Made by a program: the position numbers and the translations under genes. From positions 1-64,000 of the forward strand of contig JAGOWQ010000006.1 of NCBI GenBank assembly GCA_018060185.1: a stretch of DNA of 64,000 nucleotides, given 5' to 3'. Of the stretch, positions 26,063 to 33,815 are shown piece after piece. The stretch comes from Leptotrichiaceae bacterium. GTDB taxonomy: Bacteria > Fusobacteriota > Fusobacteriia > Fusobacteriales > Leptotrichiaceae. Numbering within the stretch: the stretch's first letter is position 1; each line of letters begins with the position of its first letter. The notes under the pieces are model-generated. The model searched no databases, had not been told where the DNA came from, and worked only from the letters and a program-made list of their open reading frames with translations.

Positions 26063-27682
26063 TTACTTAACTATCATAACAGTAGGAACAGAAGGAGTTC
26101 TATATCCTAATTTATGCCCTGGAGAAGAATTTCCTAACCAATTATATATAAATTTAATTTGATCGTCATAATGTCTTATACATTTATGTGATTCTTCAAA
26201 AGTACCTATTTTTCTAGCTGTTACTGCTTTTCTTTGTTCTATAGTTGCTTTTGGTTCAAATGTCGCAGGTATACTATGCATATAACCCCCTCCACTAAAT
26301 CTTATGGCATTTTTAGCATCTCCTACAATTGTTTTATTATCTGAACCAGTATATTGCATAACTGGTTTTCCATAAGCTATCAAGAAATTTCCATAAGGAG
26401 TAGCATAAGAGTTACCCGCATCTTTTCCTGTTGTTACAAATGAAGTTGTTACAACATTCCAAGTATTTGTTCCTTCATTTTTTTCAACTATCATCTCATT
26501 CTGACTGCTCCTGTCTACATATATAAATCTTGTTATTTCACCATTTATTCTACTATTTTTCAATAATCTTTTAATTGAAGGTTTTATGTAATACTCTCCA
26601 TTATAGGCATCTATTCTAACTTTTAAATAATTTTTTGTTTCTTCTACAATTGTCATTAAAGATCTATCTGGAATGTTTATAAAACTTCCTGTAAAATTTG
26701 AATTTAAATATCCTCTTTCACTTTGATTTTCTCTATTTCCAAATTTATCTTTAGAACTCCCTGACCCTCCTCCTAATGGAGTATAGTCGTCAAGTACATA
26801 TACTGTCTGACCATTATTTGCTGCTTTCTTTAAAAAATTATTTTCCTTTTCTATTTTTTTTACCATATCTTCCCAGTCAAATTTTCGTTTTATAGCATTT
26901 GCTGCTAAAACATATCCTAATTTACCATCAAAATAAACTTCATACCATTCAGATGATCCTTCACTTGAATTTGTTTTAACTTTTCCTACTACTTTAAATT
27001 TATTAGAATAATTTGCTTTTTTTAGTATAGAAGATTTAGCATTAGGTTCTTTTCTAATATTTGAAGCTGTTTTTATAAATATAAATTCATCCATATCAAT
27101 AGGAGAATTTTTTTTATATTTATAGTTAAAAGTTAAATTTTTTGGTCTTTCCTTTAAGTAATAAGTAATATAAGTATAAGGTCCTTTAATTAAATTTTCT
27201 GATGATTTTGGTTTTTCATCTACTTTTTCAACTAGATTTTCATCTTTTATTACCTCAGTTTCTGTAACAGGAGCTACCGCTTCTGCCTTTTCTTCTTCTA
27301 CAATTTTATTTTCTGTATTTTCTTTCAAATCTTTGTCTATATTTGAAGAATAATTTTCAATATATTGCTTAACATAACTTTCAAATTCTTGTTGAAATTT
27401 TGTTTTTTCAAAAATCTTTTCTTTTATTTTTCCCTTTTTTCCTCCAGAAATTTGTGGAGTAAATCTAGTATAAACCTTTGTTTCATCTTCAAAATAATCT
27501 ACTATTAATTTATCTATTTTACCATCTTTATTTAAATCTGGTTTTAGCTCTACTTTTTTCCATTTTTTATTTTCTAATTGAACATCAGAAATAACACTTG
27601 AAAAAGTAGCAATACTAATTAATATATAGATTATAAACGAAAATATTATAAACTTATATTTTTTTAATACCAATTTCTTCAC
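26063..27682 (-). CDS. L,D-transpeptidase with SH3 domain, secreted
   Basis: About 539 residues: an N-terminal membrane or signal segment (residues about 10-30), a D-x-N-x-D-G-x-x-D calcium-loop-like motif near 48-58, a Glu/Lys-rich linker, an SH3-like domain (about 195-270; SNIRKEPNAKSSIL), and a YkuD domain (about 385-520). The catalytic Cys501 lies in SHKCIRH where the family usually has SHGC, with His469 upstream in GYMHSIP. Family members crosslink peptidoglycan 3-3 bonds or attach lipoproteins. The gap between the two motif histidines is longer than the usual 14-17 residues. The gene has a terminator behind it. Confidence 0.85.
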   Translation of the reverse strand: MKKLVLKKYKFIIFSFIIYILISIATFSSVISDVQLENKKWKKVELKPDLNKDGKIDKLIVDYFEDETKVYTRFTPQISGGKKGKIKEKIFEKTKFQQEFESYVKQYIENYSSNIDKDLKENTENKIVEEEKAEAVAPVTETEVIKDENLVEKVDEKPKSSENLIKGPYTYITYYLKERPKNLTFNYKYKKNSPIDMDEFIFIKTASNIRKEPNAKSSILKKANYSNKFKVVGKVKTNSSEGSSEWYEVYFDGKLGYVLAANAIKRKFDWEDMVKKIEKENNFLKKAANNGQTVYVLDDYTPLGGGSGSSKDKFGNRENQSERGYLNSNFTGSFINIPDRSLMTIVEETKNYLKVRIDAYNGEYYIKPSIKRLLKNSRINGEITRFIYVDRSSQNEMIVEKNEGTNTWNVVTTSFVTTGKDAGNSYATPYGNFLIAYGKPVMQYTGSDNKTIVGDAKNAIRFSGGGYMHSIPATFEPKATIEQRKAVTARKIGTFEESHKCIRHYDDQIKFIYNWLGNSSPGHKLGYRTPSVPTVMIVK

Positions 27683-27716
27683 CTATCCTTATTTTACAAT
27701 ATCAATATTTAAATTT

Positions 27717-28532
27717 TTAAAATGCTGGAACAACACTTCCACTATATTTTTCTTCTATATACTTTTTAACTTTTTCTGATTGTAATGCTTTAATTAATTT
27801 TTTAAATTTTTCTTCTCCTTCTCTACCTTTCAATACAGTTACTATATTAACATAAGGAGATTCTTTATCTTCAATTAAGATTGTATCTTCTTTAAATGAA
27901 AGTTTAGCGTCCAATGCATAATTTGCGTTTATAATTGCTGCTGTTACTTCTTCTAATCTAGGAGCTAATTGTTCAGGGGCTAATTGAGTAATTTTAATAT
28001 TTTTTGGATTTTCAATTATATCTTTTGTTGTTGCTAGTAAATTCTTATTATCATTTAATTTTATTACTCCTGCTTTATCTAATAATATTAATGCTCTTCC
28101 ACCATTCGTTGGATCATTAGGTATTAATATTGTATCTCCATCTTTAAATTCATTAACATTTTTTATTTTTTTAGAATAAATTGCCATTGGTTCAACATGA
28201 ACTGAACCAATTGAAACTAATTCTAAATTGTTTTCTTTACCAAATGTTTCCATATATGGAATATGTTGAAAAAAGTTCGCATCTAATTCTTTTGTTCCCA
28301 CTAATTTATTCGGTTGAATATAGTCATTAAATTGTTTGATTTCTAGTTCAACCCCCTGTGACTTCAAATCATCTTTTATTAGTTCTAATATTTCTTGATG
28401 TGGTATTGGAGTAGCTCCTATAATCAATTTTTCATTTTTCACCTCTGGTGTAGTAATAGCTGTTTTATCATTTTTTTCTCCACATGCTACTAAAAATAAT
28501 GTAGTTATTAAACCTAGTAATATTTTTTTCAT
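27717..28532 (-). CDS. metQ: MetQ-family methionine-binding lipoprotein, copy 2
   Basis: About 271 residues. Lipobox L-V-A-C17, then the NLPA fold: LIIGATPIPHQEILELIKDDL, FNDYIQPN, ELDANFFQHIPYM, IPNDPTNGGRALILLDKAGVI, and the C-terminal VVPAF. Binds methionine (or a related ligand) for the MetNI transporter encoded upstream. It differs enough from copy 1 for a different ligand range to be possible. GGAGG precedes the ATG. Last gene of the importer operon. Confidence 0.92.
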   Translation of the reverse strand: MKKILLGLITTLFLVACGEKNDKTAITTPEVKNEKLIIGATPIPHQEILELIKDDLKSQGVELEIKQFNDYIQPNKLVGTKELDANFFQHIPYMETFGKENNLELVSIGSVHVEPMAIYSKKIKNVNEFKDGDTILIPNDPTNGGRALILLDKAGVIKLNDNKNLLATTKDIIENPKNIKITQLAPEQLAPRLEEVTAAIINANYALDAKLSFKEDTILIEDKESPYVNIVTVLKGREGEEKFKKLIKALQSEKVKKYIEEKYSGSVVPAF

Positions 28533-28596
28533 TTATTTTCCTCCTAATTTTATATTTATATATTTTATTAAATTTCTAAATTTTATTTAACTCTTA

Positions 28597-29397
28597 TTAA
28601 AATACAGGTACTATTACATCTTTATATTTTTCTTCAATAAATTTTTTTACTTTTTCAGATTGTAAAGCTTTTAATAATTTTTGAATTTTTTGATCATTTT
28701 CATTTCCTTTTAGAGTTACTAGTGCATTCGCATAAGGAGAGTCTTTTCCTTCAGCTAGTATTCCATCTTCTTTATAAGACAGTCCTGCATCTAATGCAAA
28801 ACTACTGTTTACTATAGAAGCAGCCACTTCAGGAAGTCTTGGTGCTAATTGTTCAGCAGATAATTCATTGAATTTTATATTTTTTGGATTTTCAACAATA
28901 TCTTTCAAAGTAGAATCCATTTTTTTATTATCTGATAATTTAATTATTCCACTTTTATCTAACAATATTAATGATCTTGCTAAATTAGTAGGGTCATTAG
29001 GAAGCAAAATAGTATCTCCATTTTTTAACTCAGATATATTTTTTATTTTTTTAGAATAAAGTGCTAAAGTTGGCAAATAAATTTTCCCTACTGACACCAT
29101 TTCAAAGCCATGTTTTTTAGCAAAATTTTCCATATAAGGAACATGTTGAAATAAATTAACATCAACCTCTTTTGACTGTAAAACTTTATTTGGCTGAATA
29201 TAATCATTAAAAATGATTATTTCCATATCAATTCCTTCTTTTAATAAATCTTCTTTAACTACTTCTAACACTTCTCCTGCTGGAATCGCAGTTGCCGCTA
29301 CTTTCAATTTTTCCTTTTTTACACTATTACTTGAATTTGAGCCACATGAAATTATAAAAATAAACATCGTAAATAAAATTAATAGTAATTTTCTCAT
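28597..29397 (-). CDS. metQ: MetQ-family methionine-binding lipoprotein, copy 1
   Basis: About 266 residues. Lipobox I-I-S-C18, then VAATAIPAGEVLEVVKEDL, FNDYIQPNKV, EVDVNLFQHVPYM, LPNDPTNLARSLILLDKSGII. Same fold and length as the next gene, clearly a tandem duplicate. It begins 40 bases after metI. Confidence 0.93.
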   Translation of the reverse strand: MRKLLLILFTMFIFIISCGSNSSNSVKKEKLKVAATAIPAGEVLEVVKEDLLKEGIDMEIIIFNDYIQPNKVLQSKEVDVNLFQHVPYMENFAKKHGFEMVSVGKIYLPTLALYSKKIKNISELKNGDTILLPNDPTNLARSLILLDKSGIIKLSDNKKMDSTLKDIVENPKNIKFNELSAEQLAPRLPEVAASIVNSSFALDAGLSYKEDGILAEGKDSPYANALVTLKGNENDQKIQKLLKALQSEKVKKFIEEKYKDVIVPVF

Positions 29398-29437
29398 TTT
29401 AACTCCTTTTCTTTTTAATAATATTTTAATTTTTAAA

Positions 29438-30121
29438 CTAAGTCCTTTTTCTTTTATCAGTTATTATCTGAACCATTTTACTTCCAATAAATTGAACTAC
29501 TTGTACTATAATTATAATAACTACTGTTGCTTGCCACATTATTTCAGGATTAGATCTTTGATAACCATCTACTACTGCTGAATTTCCAAGACCACCACCA
29601 CCAATAGCCCCAGCCATAGCAGAATATCCAATAAGACTTATTAAAGTAAGTGTCATTCCATGTATAAGCGAAGGTAATGCTTCAGGAATCATAACTTTAA
29701 ATATTATTTCATAATTTGAAGCACCCATTGACTTAGAAGCTTCTATCAATCCTTCATTTACTTCTTTTAACGCACCTTCTATAATTCTTGCAACAAAAGG
29801 AGCTGCTCCTAATGCTAAAGGAATTATAAACGCTGTACTTCCATACGATCTTTTTATTAACAATCTTGATAAAGGTATTACTAAAACCATTAATATTACA
29901 AAAGGAATTGATCTAGTAATATTAATTAAAACCATATCTAAAATTTTATGTAGTGTCTTATTAGGTTTCACTCCTTTAGGATCAGAAACTACTAAAAGCA
30001 TTCCTATTGGAAGTCCTATAACAACTGAAATTAAAGTGGCTATAAAAACCATATACATAGTTTCCCAAAAAGGTAAAATCATTCCATCAAATTGTAAAAA
30101 TTTTATCCAATCAAATTTCAC
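29438..30121 (-). CDS. metI: Methionine ABC transporter permease
   Basis: About 227 residues, five hydrophobic segments. The coupling loop EASKSMGASNYEIIFKVMIPEALPSLIHG is standard for BPD permeases, and GYSAMAGAIGGGGLGNSAV is a MetI hallmark. It overlaps metN by 4 bases. Confidence 0.95.
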   Translation of the reverse strand: MKFDWIKFLQFDGMILPFWETMYMVFIATLISVVIGLPIGMLLVVSDPKGVKPNKTLHKILDMVLINITRSIPFVILMVLVIPLSRLLIKRSYGSTAFIIPLALGAAPFVARIIEGALKEVNEGLIEASKSMGASNYEIIFKVMIPEALPSLIHGMTLTLISLIGYSAMAGAIGGGGLGNSAVVDGYQRSNPEIMWQATVVIIIIVQVVQFIGSKMVQIITDKRKRT

Positions 30122-31164
30122 TGTATCACCTCCAGTTCAACATTATTTTCTTTTAACCATTTAGAGATTTCTTCAATTTTTTTATCGTCAGCAGAAATTT
30201 CAACCAAAAGATGCCCTACAGTAGTATCACTTAATCTATCAATTGATCCTCCAAATATATTTACATCAACATTATATTTTCTAATAATTTCTGTAATATA
30301 TGATTTTTCTACTTGTTCTCCTGAAAATTTAAGCATAACTTGTTTTTTTCCATCTATATTTTTTGATTTATTTATTCCTCTTTCATTAAATTCATCTTCA
30401 CTGTGTGAAATATTAGAAACAAATTCTTTTGCCAATGTTGTTTTAGGATTAAGAAATATTTCCTTTGTAGTTCCTTTTTCAACTATTTTACCATCAGACA
30501 TTATAGCTGTTTTATTACATATTTTCCTTATTACTTCCATTTGATGCGTTATAAGTATTATTGTAATACCAAACCTTTTATTTATATCCTTTAATAGTTC
30601 TAATATTGAATTTGTTGTTCTTGGATCTAATGCGCTTGTAGCTTCATCAGAAAGAAGTATTTCTGGATTATTCGCAAGAGCTCTTGCGATAGCCACACGC
30701 TGTTTCTGACCTCCAGAAAGCTGTTCAGGATAATTTTCTTTTTTCGAAGAAAGTCCAACTATTTCTAGTAGTTCATCCACTCTTTTATTTATTTTTTCTT
30801 TTTCCCATCCTGAAATTTCCATAGGAAACGAAATATTACCAGCAACATTTCTCGAGTTAAATAAATTAAAATGTTGAAATATCATCCCTGTCTTTTTTCT
30901 AAATTTATTCAATTCATCTTGATTATATTCTAAAACATTTTCTCTTTTATCTTTATAATTTACAATTATTTTTCCAGAAGTAGGTTCTTCAAGTCTATTT
31001 ATAAGTCTTATTAAAGTTGATTTTCCAGCACCACTGAGACCTATTATACCATAAATATCCCCTTTTTCTACTTCAATATTTACATTATCAACAGCATTAA
31101 TTTCATTCCCGTTATTTAATTTATATTTCTTTTTTAAATTTTCTATTTCAATAAAGTTACTCAT
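30118..31164 (-). CDS. metN: Methionine ABC transporter ATP-binding protein with NIL domain
   Basis: About 348 residues. Walker A GLSGAGKST, signature [15 protein letters not shown], Walker B ILLSDEATSALDP, then a C-terminal NIL domain (about 265-348) that binds methionine and causes trans-inhibition in E. coli MetN. I start it at 31164 (ATG) rather than the GTG at 31170, which overlaps the AGAGGTG site. It lies 38 bases after the upstream ATPase gene, so both importers seem co-transcribed. Confidence 0.95.
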   Translation of the reverse strand: MSNFIEIENLKKKYKLNNGNEINAVDNVNIEVEKGDIYGIIGLSGAGKSTLIRLINRLEEPTSGKIIVNYKDKRENVLEYNQDELNKFRKKTGMIFQHFNLFNSRNVAGNISFPMEISGWEKEKINKRVDELLEIVGLSSKKENYPEQLSGGQKQRVAIARALANNPEILLSDEATSALDPRTTNSILELLKDINKRFGITIILITHQMEVIRKICNKTAIMSDGKIVEKGTTKEIFLNPKTTLAKEFVSNISHSEDEFNERGINKSKNIDGKKQVMLKFSGEQVEKSYITEIIRKYNVDVNIFGGSIDRLSDTTVGHLLVEISADDKKIEEISKWLKENNVELEVIQ

Positions 31165-31201
31165 ACTCACCTCTAATCATATATTATTTTTAATAATAAT
31201 A

Positions 31202-31969
31202 TTAATACACTGTATTTAAAAATTCTCTTACTCTATGTTGTTGAGCATTCTCAAAAATTTCTTGAGATGTTCCTGTTTCCAGAATTTTACCTTTTTCTAA
31301 AACTACTACTCTATCAGATATTTCCTTAACAAAATTCATTTCATGACTTACTATTAGCATTGTAATATTTTGAGTTTTCAATTTTCTTATTATATCCAAA
31401 ACTTCTTTTACTAATTCAGGGTCTAATGCACTTGTAGGTTCATCAAATAACAATATATCAGGTTGTAGTGCTAAAGCTCTTGCAATAGCCACACGTTGCT
31501 TTTGACCTCCAGAAAGTTCGTTTGGAAAAACGTCAATTTTTTCGTATAATCCAACAATAGAAAGTACTTCTTCTGCTTTTTTATTTGCTTCTTCGACTCC
31601 TATTTTTTTAACAACCTTTAGAGTTTTTACTATATTATTTCTAACAGTCATATGTGGAAATAAATTGAAAGTCTGGAAAACCATTCCTGTTTTTAAAAGC
31701 ATTTCTTTTTTTAAGTTTTTATTAAAGTTTTTATCTTGTAAATTATACCCTTCTATTAGTACTTCTCCATCTGTTATTGTTTCTAAATCTACTATACATC
31801 TCAATATAGTAGATTTTCCGCTTCCTGATGGACCTATTAATGAAACTACTTCTCCTCTACTTACATACAAATTAATGTCTTCTAATACAATATTTTCATT
31901 AAATGTTTTTTTTAAATTTTTAACTTCTATTATTTTTTCTTCGTTATTAACTTTATAGTTATTATTCAT
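31202..31969 (-). CDS. Polar amino acid ABC transporter ATP-binding protein
   Basis: About 255 residues. Walker [19 protein letters not shown] after the Q-loop, signature [16 protein letters not shown], Walker [15 protein letters not shown], all typical of the GlnQ/ArtP/TcyC group. It pairs with the permease and binding protein directly upstream. ATG behind AGGAG. Confidence 0.93.
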   Translation of the reverse strand: MNNNYKVNNEEKIIEVKNLKKTFNENIVLEDINLYVSRGEVVSLIGPSGSGKSTILRCIVDLETITDGEVLIEGYNLQDKNFNKNLKKEMLLKTGMVFQTFNLFPHMTVRNNIVKTLKVVKKIGVEEANKKAEEVLSIVGLYEKIDVFPNELSGGQKQRVAIARALALQPDILLFDEPTSALDPELVKEVLDIIRKLKTQNITMLIVSHEMNFVKEISDRVVVLEKGKILETGTSQEIFENAQQHRVREFLNTVY

Positions 31970-31989
31970 ATTTTTCTCCTATTTCAATT

Positions 31990-32643
31990 TTATACTCTAA
32001 CTTTATTTTTCTTTTCTAGATTTTTAAATATTCTATCTACAAATAAACTTAAGACTAAATAAATTATAATAGCACAAATATAAGGAGTTATATTATAATA
32101 TATATTTGCTAATTCTTTCGTTCTTTTCATAATTTCAGTTACTGCTAAAACATAAATTAATGACGTATCCTTTATTAATGCAATAGCTTCATTTCCCAAT
32201 GTAGGTAATACTCTTCTTATGGCTTGAGGTAATATTATATAAAATATTTTTTTCCAATAAGTATAACCTAATACTTTTGCTGCTTCATGCTGTCCAATGT
32301 CAATACTTTCTAGTCCACTTCTTATTATTTCAATAAGATATGCAGTATAATTTATTATAAAGGTTAAAATCCCTGCTGAATAAGGATCCAATGTTATTTT
32401 ATACCCAAAAAAACTTATTAGCGGTAATCCATAATAAACTGCAAATAGCTGAAGCATTAAGGGAGTACCTCTAAAAATCCAAGTATATATTGATAATACT
32501 ATTTTGATTATTCTACTTTTTCCAGTATAAGCCAATGCTCCTAATATTCCTAACGGGACAGAAAATATAGCAGTAAAAAAATAAAGTATTCCTACACCTG
32601 GTAAAGTTTTTAATATCTCAATAAACATTTGAAATGCTGACAT
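31990..32643 (-). CDS. Polar amino acid ABC transporter permease
   Basis: About 217 residues. Segments GTPLMLQLFAVYYGLP, NYTAYLIEIIRSGLESIDIGQHEAAKVLGYTYWKKIFYIILPQAIRRVLPTLGNEAI (shown only by its features: EAA loop with G at the usual place) are standard for HisM/GlnP-type permeases. It starts inside the end of the binding-protein gene's ribosome region, with AAGGA and ATG 5 bases after the stop at 32649. Confidence 0.93.
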   Translation of the reverse strand: MSAFQMFIEILKTLPGVGILYFFTAIFSVPLGILGALAYTGKSRIIKIVLSIYTWIFRGTPLMLQLFAVYYGLPLISFFGYKITLDPYSAGILTFIINYTAYLIEIIRSGLESIDIGQHEAAKVLGYTYWKKIFYIILPQAIRRVLPTLGNEAIALIKDTSLIYVLAVTEIMKRTKELANIYYNITPYICAIIIYLVLSLFVDRIFKNLEKKNKVRV

Positions 32644-32648
32644 TTTAA

Positions 32649-33440
32649 TTAGTCCTTAAACCATCTACTGAAAATTTCTTTATACGTCCCGTCAGATTTC
32701 ATCTCTTCAATTGTTTTATCTATTGCATCTATTAATTTTCTATTCCCTTTTTTAGCTGCAATTCCAAAGTATTCAAGTCCAAAATTATCCTCTAAAATTG
32801 TATATAATAACTTTCCACTTTGGTCTTCTTTTGTATTTTTTATATATTTTGCAAACATTTCATCAACAACGATAGCCTCTATTCTTCCTGAATCTAGATC
32901 CATAAATGCTTGATCATATTGAGCATATCCTTTAAATTCTTTAAAATCTTTATTTGCCCCTGATTTAACAACCGTTTCTTCTCCACTACTTTGATTTTGA
33001 ACTCCTACAATTTTTCCATTTAAATCAGACTTTGTTTTTATATTTGAATTTGCTCTTACAACTATTGACTGATTATTACTCATATAAGGTTTTGACATTG
33101 CAGTTTCTTCTGTTCTTTCTGGAGTTATTGTCAAACCATTCCATATTAAATCTATACTTCCACTATTTAAATCTAATATCTTAGAATCCCAATTTATCGA
33201 TTTAAATTCAACTTCTATATTCAATCTCTTAGCAACTTCTTTTGCTAAGTCAATATCAAACCCTACTATTTCCCCTTTTTCATTTTTAAATCCCATTGGG
33301 GCAAATGTATCATCTAATCCGATCACTATTTTTGATGGTAATGCACTAGTTTCTTCCCCCACATTTTTCTTATCTTCTTTTTGTATACTACACATCAATA
33401 CAGAAAATGCTAGCATCATTAAAATAAATACTTTTTTCAT
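32649..33440 (-). CDS. Amino acid ABC transporter substrate-binding protein, possibly cystine
   Basis: About 263 residues with a signal peptide and a Cys at 17 (VLMCS), likely a lipoprotein. The type II fold shows IGLDDTFAPMGFKNEKGEIVGFDIDLAKEVAKRL, DLIWNGLTITPERTE, VGVQNQSSGEE. Members bind polar amino acids including cystine, arginine, histidine or glutamine. Its operon-mate MetNIQ and the Met-Cys-containing leader peptide suggest sulfur amino acids, an inference. GGAGG precedes the ATG. Confidence 0.88.
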   Translation of the reverse strand: MKKVFILMMLAFSVLMCSIQKEDKKNVGEETSALPSKIVIGLDDTFAPMGFKNEKGEIVGFDIDLAKEVAKRLNIEVEFKSINWDSKILDLNSGSIDLIWNGLTITPERTEETAMSKPYMSNNQSIVVRANSNIKTKSDLNGKIVGVQNQSSGEETVVKSGANKDFKEFKGYAQYDQAFMDLDSGRIEAIVVDEMFAKYIKNTKEDQSGKLLYTILEDNFGLEYFGIAAKKGNRKLIDAIDKTIEEMKSDGTYKEIFSRWFKD

Positions 33441-33517
33441 TAATTTACCTCCAAAATTTTATTTTGACATAACTATATTTTATCATACAATATATTTTTT
33501 TTAAATAAAAATAAAAA

Positions 33518-33537
33518 CTCTCGGTTAAACCTGAGAG
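33518..33537 (-). terminator. Leader terminator (attenuator) before the amino acid importer operon
   Basis: On the minus strand CTCTC(A)GGT / ACC GAGAG forms an 8-bp stem with one bulged A and a 3-base loop, followed by TTTTTATTTTTATTT. It is the only GC-rich hairpin in the area and lies 78 bases before the first gene and after the structured leader. Confidence 0.8.
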
Positions 33538-33559
33538 CTTCTTTTATTTATATTTTAGT

Positions 33560-33684
33560 AAAAGATTTAGTCTATATAGCATCACAGGTACAATTTCTTA
33601 TCCAATACAACATAAGCTTGTACCCATACATTTTCAGCACAAACTAATTTACCTATGATGACACATCGATTCACTAAATCTTTT
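33560..33684 (-). promoter_or_regulatory. Structured leader RNA of the amino acid importer operon
   Basis: A perfect 12-bp long-range stem joins AAAAGATTTAGT (33684-33673) to ACTAAATCTTTT (33571-33560). Inside it, GGTACAA/TTGTACC (33618-33624 with 33587-33593) and CTTAT/ATAAG (33612-33616 with 33597-33601) stack into a hairpin, and CATCA/TGATG (33656-33660 with 33580-33584) pairs around it. The 5' arm of the 12-bp stem lies within codons 2-5 of the leader peptide. I could not match it to a T-box, S-box, lysine or other class that I know. Confidence 0.6.
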
Positions 33685-33687
33685 CAT
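33649..33687 (-). CDS. 12-residue leader peptide ORF, MKRFSESMCHHR
   Basis: ATG with a near-ideal site (GGAGG, 6-base spacer), 12 codons and TAA. The last five codons encode Met-Cys-His-His-Arg. It starts about 53 bases after the predicted transcription start and lies upstream of a terminator that precedes amino-acid and methionine importers, the classic arrangement of a translation-sensing attenuator. The His codons fall in a predicted pairing region. Translation is inferred. Confidence 0.6.
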   Translation of the reverse strand: MKRFSESMCHHR

Positions 33688-33746
33688 TTCTTTCCTCCAA
33701 AATTATATAATACTTTTCTAATTATGTTATATCTATTAACAAAGGT

Positions 33747-33775
33747 ATTATATTTTATATTATCAAAAAAGTCAA
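33747..33775 (-). promoter_or_regulatory. Promoter of the amino acid / methionine importer operon
   Basis: TTGACT (33770-33775), 17-base spacer, TATAAT (33747-33752) on the minus strand. A TA-dinucleotide run (about 33779-33795) lies just upstream. Confidence 0.85.
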
Positions 33776-33815
33776 TATTTATATATATATATATTATTAA
33801 GAGCAACTATATTTT

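Noticed and set aside
33518-33775. SAM-I riboswitch or T-box before the importer operon
   Set aside because: No S-box core (GAGGGA, GCAACC) and no T-box sequence (GGGUGGNACCGCG-like) were found.
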